A DNA stretch of 64,000 bases from Fluviicola sp043721195 (GCA_043721195.1 JAYSRF010000194.1:1-64000), one strand, 5' to 3'. Positions 24,994-34,602 are shown, counted from the first letter of the stretch. Numbers and translations are program-made. Notes: generated by a model from the letters alone, not told the origin.

Positions 24994-27197
24994 TAATAGC
25001 GAATCACTTTTTTAACCAGGTGATCAAAACCGTTAAGTTGAACAAAATAAATTCCAGCTGGAGCATTCGTCAAATCAATCGATTGATCAGCCGTTTCGGT
25101 TTGACCAACAATTCGACCTTGAGCATCTCTACAACTAGCACCAGGGAAATTACCTTCTATTCCCCATTTGATTCTAATTTCACCAGAAGTTGGATTTGGA
25201 TAAACTTCCCATGAAGGTTGGATTGCTAATTCTTCTACAACTAAATCTGCATTAGTAGCAGTAGAGAAAATTGGACGCATCATCAAACTAGAATTAAAGG
25301 ATGACGTACTCCATGTTCCACCTCCATTGATCGAATAAAAAATCTTATCACCGTTCTGTGTATTGTGATCCATACCAATATTCAATCGATCAGCATCTAT
25401 TTGTCTCCAACCGACATAAAATGTACCTGTAATGGGTAATTTAAGTGTGTCTTTCAAATAATAAGTAGTGAATTTACCAATACTGTCTTCGTAAAAAGGC
25501 GTTCTTGGGTAAAAGAATTCATCTTCATAAATAACACTTCCAGGCTGTCCTGCATTATCACTCCATACGGTCAACAAAAACAATTTATTTGAAACATCAT
25601 TCACTGACGGAACAAAATGCATTTTGACACCAATTAACGAATCATTTTCATAAGGCGTGAATTGATAAGCTAATCGTGCTTGAACTCCAGTGGGACCATA
25701 AGCAGCTTCAGCTGATCCATCATCATAAGCATAACAATCTCCGAATACTTGTTGCGCGAAACAAGAATCATTTTGAGGGAAATTTGGAAACTGAGCTGAA
25801 GCAGCACCAATTAAATCAAATGCAACTTCATCTCCAGGTGCCAATGGGTCAAATTCATAACCTCCCGTAAAATCATGAAACGTTTCATAAAATGTACGCG
25901 GTGCATAATTTAAATCGCCACCTGATAGATTTTGAGCTATCATTGTAAAAGTGGATTCCGTAGTTCCATTTAATTCTACTTTCACACTCCCGTTTTGATT
26001 ATTCTCAGGAAGATTGGAACCATTACGAACCACCACTTTCACCGCATCATTCATGTGACCAGTAGAACTGTTTTTCCAATGATCCCATGGAACTTGCGTA
26101 TACTCTTTTATCAGACTTCCAATTGGATAAACGAAGGCAAAATCCTTGAACAGCGTATCTTGATACCCTGACAATGTGCGCAAATTCACATAATCCAAAT
26201 GAAAATGATCCAATGCACCCGAAAGTCCACCAAGATTTTTAAATCGGAATTGGAAACCATTTGTTAAATACATTGCTTGCGTAATGCGAATATGACCAAC
26301 TTTAAAATCGGTAAGCGGACCTCCTCCCATTCCCCAAATACGGTTCCATTCATTGGCAGCAACATCATAGAATTCCAAAATCAACGAATCTGTTGCTTCT
26401 GGTTCATCTCCAAGGCCTTTTGGTTGTACAAGAAAACTCAAATAAATAGAATCACTTGGAGCTAAAATGGATAAATCAAGTGGTTTGGAAGTTAAGTAAT
26501 CGGCTACGCCACTAGTAGCGGAACCAAAATTATACGGATAACCATTCTCATTTAACCCATCAAAGGAAGCAACACCCAATGACCAAGGAAAAGATGGTAA
26601 GTTATAATTATGGTAAGCAAAGTGATCTATCCATACGGCGTTAGGGTCATTGATCACGACCGCGAAAATCAATGCCGAATCTTGAAGAACATCTGGAGGC
26701 AATTGAAAAATAGTGTCAATTGGATTAACAAAATCGAGTGTATCGAATAAATTATAAGCTGGCCAAACAGTTGTGGTTGCATATACAATTGGGAATCCTG
26801 TGAAAGCACCGATCTTAATTTGAATCGACACCAACGGAATCGTATCTGTTGATCCAGCATTTGTTACATACCGATTTGTTTCGGTTAGGCTGTATTTGCT
26901 ATTCGCTGGTAGCGGGACGTTTGTTTGGTCTAAGAGTTGATAATACAATTGCTCTGTCACGTTTGGATCAGTGGGCTGTGCATTGTACTGTTGAAAGCGC
27001 GATTTAGAAAATTCATCAAACAATGGCAATGTTAAGGTATCCTGCAAATAAATGTAGGTACTATCAATGTCATTGGAAGCACGGGTAATCTTCTTTGAAT
27101 TTATCACTTGTCGTGTGATCGGACCAACAGATTCTACCTGAGCAACTATCGTTTGCATCAACCCAAGGGCTAGCACTAGCAAAAAGCATTTTTTCAT
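24993..27197 (-). CDS. T9SS type A secreted protein, large, unknown function
   Basis: 734 residues from ATG 27195-27197 (a TTG start two codons earlier was rejected). Signal peptide ends at QTIVAQ. The body is beta-rich with no catalytic domain I recognise; it has several aspartate-rich ligand-like loops. The last 75 residues are a Por secretion (type A) sorting domain: SWEVYPNPTSGEIRIKWG and APAGIYFVQLNG. It is expected to cross the outer membrane and be attached to the surface or released. It is translationally coupled to rluD and follows the PASTA gene by 33 bases, a gene order I associate with other Bacteroidetes. Confidence 0.87.
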   Translation of the reverse strand: MKKCFLLVLALGLMQTIVAQVESVGPITRQVINSKKITRASNDIDSTYIYLQDTLTLPLFDEFSKSRFQQYNAQPTDPNVTEQLYYQLLDQTNVPLPANSKYSLTETNRYVTNAGSTDTIPLVSIQIKIGAFTGFPIVYATTTVWPAYNLFDTLDFVNPIDTIFQLPPDVLQDSALIFAVVINDPNAVWIDHFAYHNYNLPSFPWSLGVASFDGLNENGYPYNFGSATSGVADYLTSKPLDLSILAPSDSIYLSFLVQPKGLGDEPEATDSLILEFYDVAANEWNRIWGMGGGPLTDFKVGHIRITQAMYLTNGFQFRFKNLGGLSGALDHFHLDYVNLRTLSGYQDTLFKDFAFVYPIGSLIKEYTQVPWDHWKNSSTGHMNDAVKVVVRNGSNLPENNQNGSVKVELNGTTESTFTMIAQNLSGGDLNYAPRTFYETFHDFTGGYEFDPLAPGDEVAFDLIGAASAQFPNFPQNDSCFAQQVFGDCYAYDDGSAEAAYGPTGVQARLAYQFTPYENDSLIGVKMHFVPSVNDVSNKLFLLTVWSDNAGQPGSVIYEDEFFYPRTPFYEDSIGKFTTYYLKDTLKLPITGTFYVGWRQIDADRLNIGMDHNTQNGDKIFYSINGGGTWSTSSFNSSLMMRPIFSTATNADLVVEELAIQPSWEVYPNPTSGEIRIKWGIEGNFPGASCRDAQGRIVGQTETADQSIDLTNAPAGIYFVQLNGFDHLVKKVIRY

Positions 27198-27230
27198 TCT
27201 CAATTATTTAGAACACCAATGAACTCGCTA

Positions 27231-28022
27231 TCACTTAATCGTAGCCTGTATGGTAATGGTTGTTCCAGAAGGAGCCATAACACCTTCCATAAACTCAGGA
27301 CTTTGTGAACTAATAATCGCTGACGAAGAATCCTGAGCAGTTGTACAACCATCACATAAGCCAATAAACAAGCTCAATGATGTTCCACTTAAACGACCGC
27401 GAGCACCAGATATTGTTTCTCCAACTAAATCTGGAATTGCAACCGGAGCTCCGCCTTCATTTCTTCCTACAACAATTGTAATGGTGGAACCAATTGGGAT
27501 TCGTTTTCCTTCTTTGATTTCAGAGCCTTTATAGATTTGTTTCAAGACAGCTCCATTGGACTCATTGGTTTGTTTAAATTCTATTCGGTATTTTAATCCT
27601 CTATTTTTCAATACACTTTCTGCAAAACGCTGTGATTTATCAATCAAGCTAGGCATTTCGACCAAACGTGTTTTTTTGGAAACTTGAATCCGAATAATTC
27701 GACCTTCTTTCACGGAAACTGTTGAGATTGAAGTCGGTGAAGGGTCTTGAGAAATAATCGTTCCAGCAGGAAGATCTGGTTTATACACCGAATCAAGTAC
27801 TTCAAGTTTGAGGTCTAATTCTTCAACTCTCGTGCGAGCTACATCGGATTTTAGACCAATCAAATTGGGAACTTTAATTTTTTGTCCATTATTGGTATAA
27901 CTATCCAATAAGAGAATTGTACCGCCAACAATAATAACATACGTCAGGAAAATAAATCCTGTATGTTTTAAAAAATGTTTGGTCCAAATAAAGTTGCGTA
28001 ATTTTTTCAGAAATTGCATCAT
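27231..28022 (-). CDS. PASTA-domain membrane protein
   Basis: 263 residues starting at tandem ATGs (28020-28022 or 28017-28019). A short basic cytoplasmic tail, one membrane segment (about 18-42) and three PASTA repeats follow, starting near KVPNLIGLKSDVARTRVEEL, EMPSLIDKSQRFAESVLKNR and IPDLVGETISGARGRL. PASTA domains bind muropeptides or beta-lactam-like ligands; here no kinase domain is attached. It is divergent from ddl, a cell-wall precursor gene, consistent with a role at the cell wall. Confidence 0.88.
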   Translation of the reverse strand: MMQFLKKLRNFIWTKHFLKHTGFIFLTYVIIVGGTILLLDSYTNNGQKIKVPNLIGLKSDVARTRVEELDLKLEVLDSVYKPDLPAGTIISQDPSPTSISTVSVKEGRIIRIQVSKKTRLVEMPSLIDKSQRFAESVLKNRGLKYRIEFKQTNESNGAVLKQIYKGSEIKEGKRIPIGSTITIVVGRNEGGAPVAIPDLVGETISGARGRLSGTSLSLFIGLCDGCTTAQDSSSAIISSQSPEFMEGVMAPSGTTITIQATIK

Positions 28023-28169
28023 GACTAAATGAGAAAACAAATATAAGAAGAATGTGATTGGTTCGAAGTTTGTGAAAACGAAGCTTTCAACATTTACGTC
28101 TGAAAACTTTTATTCTCTTACCTCTCTCTAATTGCTTGCAAGTTCTAATTTCGCAGAAAACAAACAATC

Positions 28170-29138
28170 ATGAAGACGGTTGGATTATTTTGTGGCGGTT
28201 TCTCTTCGGAGTTTGAAATCTCGATGAAAAGCGCACAAACAATTGAAAATCATTTCCCTAAGACTTATCACGTCGTGAAAATTGAAGTCACTCCCGAAGC
28301 TTGGTATGCGCATACCGCGGAAGGAAAGGTGCGATTCAATATGGAAACACTTTCCTTTACGGATGGCGATTTACAGGTTAAAATCGATATTGGGTTGATT
28401 TATATTCACGGAAATCCAGGAGAAAACGGAAAAATACAAGCTTATTTGGACATGAAAGGTGTTCCGTACCTCAATTCTGGAGCTTTAGCATCGGAACTTT
28501 CGTTTGATAAATGGTATTGCAATCAGTTTTTAAACCATTTTGAAGTTCCAATTGCAAAGTCAATTTTTATGACAGACCGAACATCTTTTTCGGAATCAAC
28601 TATCATAGAACAACTCGGATTACCCTGTTTTGTTAAACCATCTGATTCAGGTTCCAGTTATGGTATTTCAAAAGTAAATCACGCTTCTGAACTTCCCGCA
28701 GCATTAGATAAGGCTTTTCAAGAAGGTGGAACGGTAATTATCGAATCTTTTTTAAATGGAACAGAAGTAACGTGTGGTATTTATCGCAGAAAAAGTGGTT
28801 TACATGCACTTCCATTGACAGAAATTGCTTCTGAAAATGAATTTTTCGACTACGCAGCAAAATACTTGGGTAAATCACAAGAAATCACACCAGCTCGTAT
28901 TGAAGACGCAGTAAGAGATCGCGTTTGGGAAGTGGCAAAAAAATGCTATACTTTACTTCAATTAAAATCCATTGCACGCATCGATTTTATGATTGTTAAC
29001 GACCAACCAGTTTTGATTGAGGTGAATACAACACCTGGATTTTCAGATGCGAGTATTGTTCCGCAAATGTTGGCAGCAGACGGCATTTCAATTCATGATT
29101 TTTGGGAAGAAATAGTAGCAGTTGAATTAAAAAAGTAG
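28170..29138 (+). CDS. ddl: D-alanine--D-alanine ligase
   Basis: Makes D-Ala-D-Ala for peptidoglycan precursors using ATP. 322 residues in the ATP-grasp fold. Visible: N-terminal GLFCGGFSSEFEISMKSAQT, IYIHGNPGENGKIQAYLDMK, CFVKPSDSGSSYGISKV (ATP-binding loop), and the metal-binding C-terminal PVLIEVNTTPGFSDASIVPQM. It is divergent from the PASTA gene. The stop codon lies inside a perfect palindrome that should end transcription. Confidence 0.96.
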   Translation: MKTVGLFCGGFSSEFEISMKSAQTIENHFPKTYHVVKIEVTPEAWYAHTAEGKVRFNMETLSFTDGDLQVKIDIGLIYIHGNPGENGKIQAYLDMKGVPYLNSGALASELSFDKWYCNQFLNHFEVPIAKSIFMTDRTSFSESTIIEQLGLPCFVKPSDSGSSYGISKVNHASELPAALDKAFQEGGTVIIESFLNGTEVTCGIYRRKSGLHALPLTEIASENEFFDYAAKYLGKSQEITPARIEDAVRDRVWEVAKKCYTLLQLKSIARIDFMIVNDQPVLIEVNTTPGFSDASIVPQMLAADGISIHDFWEEIVAVELKK

Positions 29139-29171
29139 GCACTGTATGCATACAGTGCCTACTTTTTTAAT
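29126..29171. terminator. Perfect 46-bp palindromic terminator overlapping the ddl stop codon
   Basis: Arms 29126-29148 and 29149-29171 are exact reverse complements without a loop (core GGCACTGTATGCATACAGTGCC). The right arm carries six Ts, the left arm six As, so it can terminate either strand. The ddl stop TAG (29136-29138) is inside the left arm. Confidence 0.88.
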
Positions 29172-29226
29172 GAACCATTTGGCACTTTTCAATGATCCAT
29201 TCGGCAAAGTGGACTATTGAAAACTA

Positions 29227-29258
29227 GAAAAGGGTACTTTCCAACAAGTACCCTTTTC
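29227..29258. terminator. Second terminator hairpin downstream of ddl
   Basis: GAAAAGGGTACTT (29227-29239) pairs with AAGTACCCTTTTC (29246-29258) over a six-base loop. It lies 56 bases past the palindrome at the ddl end and may back it up, or end transcription coming from the minus strand. Confidence 0.7.
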
Positions 29259-29603
29259 CAAACCTAAAACCCAATTTACCAAACCAATCAGAGAGAGCCT
29301 CTGAATACCTTAATAATACCTATATGATGCAGGCTATTTAAAAAGGTTGGAAAATCATTCTAAGGTTCGCTGAAAAACTCAAAACTTTTGAATATAATGG
29401 GTTTGAGTTCGATAATCTAAGTTCAAGAGCACCATTTTTGGCTAAAATGATAAAATAAGCTTACAACTTGTAATTCCAGGCATACTATTTTTTTGCTAGC
29501 CAGAAATAAAGCATCTATTGCGTTGCAGCCAAATCGAAGTATTCATACACATCTTTTTGACTGCGCCTAATAACTACTTCATTTCTGACTTTTTCAGCAG
29601 ACC
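29259..29603. other. Gene-poor gap with a possible decayed coding scrap
   Basis: No full gene. On the minus strand 29518-29600 reads without stop as EKVRNEVVIRRSQKDVYEYF followed by DLAATQ and a stop. It resembles the N-terminal strand and helix of SRPBCC/START-like proteins but lacks a start codon and runs directly on from the LRR gene stop. It may be a relic; the match is by eye only. Confidence 0.25.
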
Positions 29604-30179
29604 TTATTCTAAACAATTACAGGGTGGATCAAAATACCATTTAACATCTGGCATTTGTGTCTTCCATTTTTGTTGAAAAATAGGCCCAAAAAGAATCCCT
29701 CGCAGATCAACTGTTTTCAATTCAGTTAATTGCATTAATTCAGCAGGAAGACTTCCAATGGGGTTATCCCACAAATCGAGTGTCGTTAAATGTGAAAAAT
29801 AACCAATGCAAGATGGTATTGTTGTTATTAAATTCCGATTCAATATTAACTTTCTTAGATGAGTCATTTGGCAAAGAGCGACAGGAAAAGTATCGAATTT
29901 ATTACGCGAAGCATCTAATGTTTTTAGTTTGGCAAAGGATTTTAATTCAGTTGGCAAAGTAGTTAGTTTGTTTCTACTAATGTTGAGGTAATGAAGTTGT
30001 TTAAACGTAAATAACTCGGCTGGAAGTGAATCCCACTTTTGCTTAGAAGCATCTAGGCGAAATACAGAATCTTTAGGAGCGAGTAATGCTTCTTCCCAAG
30101 AGTAAACACGAATCGTATCTTGAGCAAAGCTAGTGATGCTAAACCATAGACACAAAAACAGAGCGAGCGTTTTGTTCAT
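29604..30179 (-). CDS. Secreted leucine-rich repeat protein
   Basis: 191 residues with a signal peptide (ITSFAQDT). About five LRR units follow from residue 50, for example LHYLNISRNKLTTLPTELKS and LKTLDASRNKFDTFPVALCQ, each near 23 residues, ending in a short cysteine-containing cap (CNCLE). LRR arrays bind proteins; there is no sorting domain, so it is probably periplasmic or outer-membrane associated. Its first 41 bases overlap the 3' end of ribF in another frame, so it is likely co-expressed with ribF. Confidence 0.82.
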   Translation of the reverse strand: MNKTLALFLCLWFSITSFAQDTIRVYSWEEALLAPKDSVFRLDASKQKWDSLPAELFTFKQLHYLNISRNKLTTLPTELKSFAKLKTLDASRNKFDTFPVALCQMTHLRKLILNRNLITTIPSCIGYFSHLTTLDLWDNPIGSLPAELMQLTELKTVDLRGILFGPIFQQKWKTQMPDVKWYFDPPCNCLE

Positions 30180-31077
30180 CTTTTTTCAATTGTTGTTTAA
30201 GCTCTTCGACCGAGCCAAATCGTTGTTCACCTCTCAATCTGTCAAAAATAGTTACAGTGAGTAATTCTCCGTAAATTTCTTCAGCAAATTCAAACAGAAA
30301 TACTTCAACGGAAATCAGATCTGATTGTTGCACTGTAGGTTTTTTTCCGATGTTCATAACACCTTCAAAATTGCGGTCATTCAATTGCACACGAACAGCA
30401 TATACGCCTATTTCGGGGAGCATTTTTGTTGTTTGGTCAATTTTTAAGTTCGCTGTAGGAAAACCAATTGTTCTACCCAATTTATTTCCATGAATAACTT
30501 CACCCGTTAGACGATAGGGTTCACCTAGAAAACGAGTAACTAAATCCATTTCTCCAGCAGCGAGTGCTTTTCTTACTTTCGTAGAGCTGACAGTCACTTC
30601 GCCTGCACTAACAGCTTGTATTTCGTTGACAGAAAAATCGTAGAGATTGCCTAACTCTTTTAATTGTTGGAAATTTCCTTCTCGATTTTTTCCAAAATGA
30701 TGATCATAGCCAACAACCATTTCTTTAACCCCAATTTGTCCTACCAAAATATCACGCACAAATTCAACAGCTGTAAGTCGTGAGAACTTCATTGTAAATG
30801 GAAATAAAATCACAGTATCGAGCCCCAATTTTTCCAATTTAACCAATTTTTCTTCCACAGTATCAATCAAACGAACGGAATGGCTCTCAGGATACAAAAC
30901 CATACGGGGATGTGGATCAAATGTGAGTAAAACGGACTCTTGTCCATTTTCTTTAGCTCGTTTCACCATTCCACGAATGATTTCTTGGTGACCTAAATGA
31001 ACACCATCATACGTTCCCAGAGTTACTATGGGCTGATTAAATTGAACAGATGAAATAAGTTCACGAATAATACGCAT
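30139..31077 (-). CDS. ribF: Bifunctional riboflavin kinase / FAD synthetase
   Basis: Converts riboflavin to FMN and FAD. 312 residues. The N-terminal FAD synthetase has VTLGTYDGVHLGHQEIIRG near residue 19 and YDHHFGKNREGNF; the C-terminal flavokinase has GKLGRTIGFPTANL-like residues (HGNKLGRTIGFPTANLKID) and MNIGKKPT. A promoter with TTG, 19 bases and TAACTTTG ends five bases before the ATG, so the leader is very short. No FMN riboswitch is seen. Confidence 0.95.
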   Translation of the reverse strand: MRIIRELISSVQFNQPIVTLGTYDGVHLGHQEIIRGMVKRAKENGQESVLLTFDPHPRMVLYPESHSVRLIDTVEEKLVKLEKLGLDTVILFPFTMKFSRLTAVEFVRDILVGQIGVKEMVVGYDHHFGKNREGNFQQLKELGNLYDFSVNEIQAVSAGEVTVSSTKVRKALAAGEMDLVTRFLGEPYRLTGEVIHGNKLGRTIGFPTANLKIDQTTKMLPEIGVYAVRVQLNDRNFEGVMNIGKKPTVQQSDLISVEVFLFEFAEEIYGELLTVTIFDRLRGEQRFGSVEELKQQLKKDEQNARSVFVSMV

Positions 31078-31081
31078 ACGA

Positions 31082-31111
31082 CAAAGTTAATTGAAAATGT
31101 AAACTTATCAA
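31082..31111 (-). promoter_or_regulatory. ribF promoter (TTG-N19-TAACTTTG)
   Basis: On the minus strand TTG (31109-31111), 19 bases, then TAACTTTG (31082-31089), fitting the Bacteroidetes consensus. The spacer, with ATTGAAAATGTAAA, resembles the arm of the inverted repeat at 13716-13842. Confidence 0.7.
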
Positions 31112-31151
31112 TGCGAGAAGAATGAATTGTAAAGGAGTAGCGGTTTGAATA

Positions 31152-31283
31152 AATGGACTTGAGACGGAAGACCGCTTCGCTATAAGACTAAAGACATTAG
31201 ACCGCTACGCTTTAAGACTAAAGATTGTTTCATACAACCTAATCTTTAGTCTCAAGTCTTTCGTCTTTTGTCTCAAGTCCATT
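31152..31283. repeat. Nested inverted-repeat element between ribF and the giant T9SS gene
   Basis: Outer arms AATGGACTTGAGAC (31152-31165) and GTCTCAAGTCCATT (31270-31283) are exact complements. Inner arms AGACTAAAGATT (31215-31226) and AATCTTTAGTCT (31241-31252) are exact with a 14-base loop. The interior repeats AGACCGCT(T/A)CGC(T) and AAGACTAAAGA twice. It could fold into one long structure, and it resembles intergenic REP-like elements. Confidence 0.7.
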
Positions 31284-31371
31284 CTCTTTTTCCTACATCA
31301 TACAACTACCAACAAAAAAGGCTGCTCCCTAAGAAACAACCCCTTCTGCGCTTATATGAAACGTTTAATAG

Positions 31372-34300
31372 TTATCTAAATAGCTCAACGAATCCTTGTC
31401 CTTCCAATGTGTTTCCATCTTTTCCTAAGATGCTGTATTTAAAGAAGTAAACCCCATCATCCATTTCCTTACCTTTCGAAGTTCCATCCCATTTTTGGGT
31501 GAAGTCTGTCAACTCAGCAACGAAATTACCCCATCGGTTAACAATTACCACTTGAATAGAAACACCGTTTTCTACATCAATTTGGAACGAATCATTGGAT
31601 CCATCACCATTTGGTGTAAAGACATTCGGAACATGAATGATCAAAGGCTCGAATGGAATGATCACCACATCTATTTGATCTGCGTCTTGACAAATACCAT
31701 TCGATGCAGTTAATATGACTACATACGTTCCTGGACTATTAAATGTGCTTTGTCCGTTTGTTGCAACGTCAGTTGTTGTTGCAGTCAATCCATTATCGTA
31801 ATCCCAACCATAACTTGTACCAAACTGACTTGCGTTTGTAAATGTGACACTCAATCCAGGGTATCCAGATAACGGACCTGCGGAATTAATATCAGCAATT
31901 GGAACTGGAACTACTGTTACTGATACTTGATCCGTATTTTGACAACCATTTGCGTCTGTTCCAGTAACGGTGTAAGTGAGTGATCCTAATCCAGGGGAAA
32001 ACGGACTTCCATTTGTTACACCATTTGTCCAAACATAACTAACGCCACCTGTTCCTGATAAAGTAACCTGAGTTCCTGCACAAATTGTTTGATCAACTCC
32101 AGCACCAATAGTTGGCAATGGATTAACCGTTACTGTTACTTGATCGGTATTTTGACAACCGCCAACTCCAGTTCCAGTGACAGTATATGTTTGCGTACCC
32201 GCTGGAATAAATGAAACTCCATTGGTTACGCCATTGTTCCATGAATAAGTAGTTGCTCCAGAACCAGAAAGGGTAATAGAACCACCAGCACAAACAGCTT
32301 GATTTACACCAGCATCTACATTCGGTATTGGATTTACAGTTACAGTTACTTGATCTGTATTCTGACAACCACCAACACCAGTTCCAGTGACAGTATATGT
32401 TTGCGTTCCAGCTGGCGTAAATGCAACACCATTTGTAACACCATTATTCCATGTGTAGGTCGTAGCACCTGAACCAGAAAGCGTGACTGTTCCACCTTGA
32501 CAGAGCGCTTGATCTTGTCCTGCACCAACAGTAGGAATTGGATTTACCGTTACGGTAACTTGATCCGTATTTTGACAACCTCCAGGTCCAGTTCCTGTTA
32601 CTGTATAGGTTTGTGTTCCAGCTGGTGTAAATGCAACTCCATTGGTCACTCCATTATCCCATGCATAAGTCGTAGCACCTGAACCAGAAAGCGTAACGGT
32701 TCCACCTTGACACAACGCTTGATCTTGTCCTGCACCAACAGTTGGGATTGGGTTCACTGTTACTGTTACTTGGTCTGTATTTTGACAACCGCCAGGACCA
32801 GTTCCTGTTACCGTGTACGTTTGTGTTCCAGCTGGGGTAAATACAACACCATCGTTGACTGAATTATCCCATGTATAAGAAGTTGCACCAGAACCAGAAA
32901 GTGTTACTGTTCCACCTTGACAAATCGCTTGATCTTGTCCTGCACCAACAGTAGGAATTGGATCTACCGTTACGGTAACTTGATCTGTCGCTGAACAACC
33001 AGCGATATCAGAGCCCGTTACTGTGTACGTTTGTGTACCAGCCGGAGTAAATGCTACTCCATCCGTTACACTATTATCCCAGGTATAACTGACAGCTCCA
33101 GAACCTGAAAGAGTCACAGAAGCACCTGCACAAATAGATTGAGCTAAGCCAGCATCAACAACAGGGTTAACACCAACATTTACGGTAACTTGATCGGTAT
33201 TTTGACAACCACCCGCATCTGTTCCAGTTACAGTATACGTTGTGGTTCCAACCGGAACAAAAGCAACACCATTCGAAACACCATTATCCCAAGTATAGCT
33301 AGTAGCACCAGAACCAGAAAGGGTAACCGATGCACCACTACAAGCTGTTTGGTCTGTACCAGCTCCGACAATAGGAAGCGCGTAAGTGAATGAAGTCGTA
33401 TCATCCGACGTACAATTGGCAGTTCCAAAAACAGTAGTTGCTGTTTGAATAAAATCTGTTGTACCAGGCAAAACTCCAGTTGCTGTAGCATTTAATGCTG
33501 TAGAATTGGTAATTGCCATTGCTGGATTTGCCGTCCATTGAAGAGTAGTTACTGCATTCACCGTTATAGGTGTTGTTAAATCTGTTGCTGGTGGAACTTG
33601 AAATATCGAAGCTGTTCCAGCAGTACATGAATTATCATTAATAGCAGAACTAATTGCACCGGAATTATAAGAGATTGATGTTGGCGAACCACAAATAGAC
33701 GTTAAATTAGAAAACGTGATAGCTGAATTCGTCAAAAAACCTACGTCAGCTCCAATACAATCATAAATTTGAACACTCCATCCTCCTGCTGCTGCATTAC
33801 AACCAATAAGTGGCGCCCAATTAATAGCAGTACTAGAAGGTCCATAAGAACTGTATGTTCCAGACAGCGTTGCAGGAGCAGGTGAGCAAACATCTAAGTT
33901 GCCTGCTGCAGCGGTTGTAAAACATAAATTCACCACATTATCACCACTGTTGCAAACAGAACCTTGTCCGATTGCTCCAGGATTTGGAGAAAGTAAGATT
34001 GTTGGACTTCCACAAGAAGGGGGGCCAACTAAATAAAATGCTAAATCCGATACCCAAGTATGTGTTGCGTTAAAACAAACTTGAACTTGTGTACTCGGAT
34101 TAATCAATGATTCTGCAGGTGGTGGATTGTAATAAGAAAAACTACCCGTAGAATTGACAACTGAAGACAAATTTGCTTGATCACAACCACTTCTTGTATT
34201 GGAAGCTGTTACTTCTGTGTTCAAGTTCCAAACCCAAGCAATATAACAATTGACAATTGCATTGGATCCATCGCGTATTTCAACACGATAACCATCACTA

Positions 34301-34599
34301 ACCAATCCACTAATCGTAGATGTTGCTCCTACTTGAGTTGTATAAGATGTCCAAGAAGCATTGGTTTGATTGTGGTAATACCAATCGAACGTAAACGGAC
34401 CTACTCCACTAGTTGGAGTCGCTGTTAAACTACCTTGACTGCTCGATAAAATATCACTGCACCAAATATAAATAGGATCATTAGGTGAAGCATTGGTATA
34501 AGTGGTTGTAGAAGAACCAGAATTTCCATTTGGTACAAGTTGGGCAAAAAGTCCACTTGTAAGTACACTAAATGCACAAAGAATTACGAACTGTTTCAT
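31372..34599 (-). CDS. Giant T9SS type B secreted protein with seven Ig-like repeats
   Basis: 1075 residues. Signal peptide ends at GLFAQL. Residues about 165-305 look like a proprotein-convertase P domain (NATHTWVSDLAFYLVGPPSC). Seven tandem 70-residue beta-sandwich repeats follow, each with VTLSGSGATTY and TYTVTGTGxGGCQNTDQVTV, then a PKD-like domain (PGTYVVILTASNGICQDADQ) and a gliding-motility C-terminal domain (VPNVFTPNGDGSNDSF, IVNRWGNFVAEL). It is expected to be surface exposed, perhaps an adhesin. The centre repeats are near identical, hinting at recent expansion. It follows a small secreted protein gene by three bases. Confidence 0.9.
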   Translation of the reverse strand: MKQFVILCAFSVLTSGLFAQLVPNGNSGSSTTTYTNASPNDPIYIWCSDILSSSQGSLTATPTSGVGPFTFDWYYHNQTNASWTSYTTQVGATSTISGLVSDGYRVEIRDGSNAIVNCYIAWVWNLNTEVTASNTRSGCDQANLSSVVNSTGSFSYYNPPPAESLINPSTQVQVCFNATHTWVSDLAFYLVGPPSCGSPTILLSPNPGAIGQGSVCNSGDNVVNLCFTTAAAGNLDVCSPAPATLSGTYSSYGPSSTAINWAPLIGCNAAAGGWSVQIYDCIGADVGFLTNSAITFSNLTSICGSPTSISYNSGAISSAINDNSCTAGTASIFQVPPATDLTTPITVNAVTTLQWTANPAMAITNSTALNATATGVLPGTTDFIQTATTVFGTANCTSDDTTSFTYALPIVGAGTDQTACSGASVTLSGSGATSYTWDNGVSNGVAFVPVGTTTYTVTGTDAGGCQNTDQVTVNVGVNPVVDAGLAQSICAGASVTLSGSGAVSYTWDNSVTDGVAFTPAGTQTYTVTGSDIAGCSATDQVTVTVDPIPTVGAGQDQAICQGGTVTLSGSGATSYTWDNSVNDGVVFTPAGTQTYTVTGTGPGGCQNTDQVTVTVNPIPTVGAGQDQALCQGGTVTLSGSGATTYAWDNGVTNGVAFTPAGTQTYTVTGTGPGGCQNTDQVTVTVNPIPTVGAGQDQALCQGGTVTLSGSGATTYTWNNGVTNGVAFTPAGTQTYTVTGTGVGGCQNTDQVTVTVNPIPNVDAGVNQAVCAGGSITLSGSGATTYSWNNGVTNGVSFIPAGTQTYTVTGTGVGGCQNTDQVTVTVNPLPTIGAGVDQTICAGTQVTLSGTGGVSYVWTNGVTNGSPFSPGLGSLTYTVTGTDANGCQNTDQVSVTVVPVPIADINSAGPLSGYPGLSVTFTNASQFGTSYGWDYDNGLTATTTDVATNGQSTFNSPGTYVVILTASNGICQDADQIDVVIIPFEPLIIHVPNVFTPNGDGSNDSFQIDVENGVSIQVVIVNRWGNFVAELTDFTQKWDGTSKGKEMDDGVYFFKYSILGKDGNTLEGQGFVELFR
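31895..33380. repeat. Seven tandem ~210-bp coding repeats
   Basis: Inside the giant T9SS gene the DNA repeats seven times with a period near 210 bp, most alike in copies 3-5. The outer copies diverge. Such arrays change copy number by recombination; the true number could differ between strains or assemblies. Confidence 0.85.
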
Positions 34600-34602
34600 C
34601 TT

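Noticed and set aside
29259..29330. Second copy of the 11691 micro-ORF motif near GATGCAGGCTATTTA
   Set aside because: Only about a dozen bases are alike and the frame is not conserved.
30139..30179. Frameshift between ribF and the LRR gene
   Set aside because: Both proteins are complete at their ends; the 41-base overlap joins two genes rather than a broken one.
30182..31151. FMN riboswitch upstream of ribF
   Set aside because: The leader is only a few bases long and no conserved core is seen.
31895..33380. Non-coding satellite
   Set aside because: The repeats lie in one frame and encode Ig-like domains.
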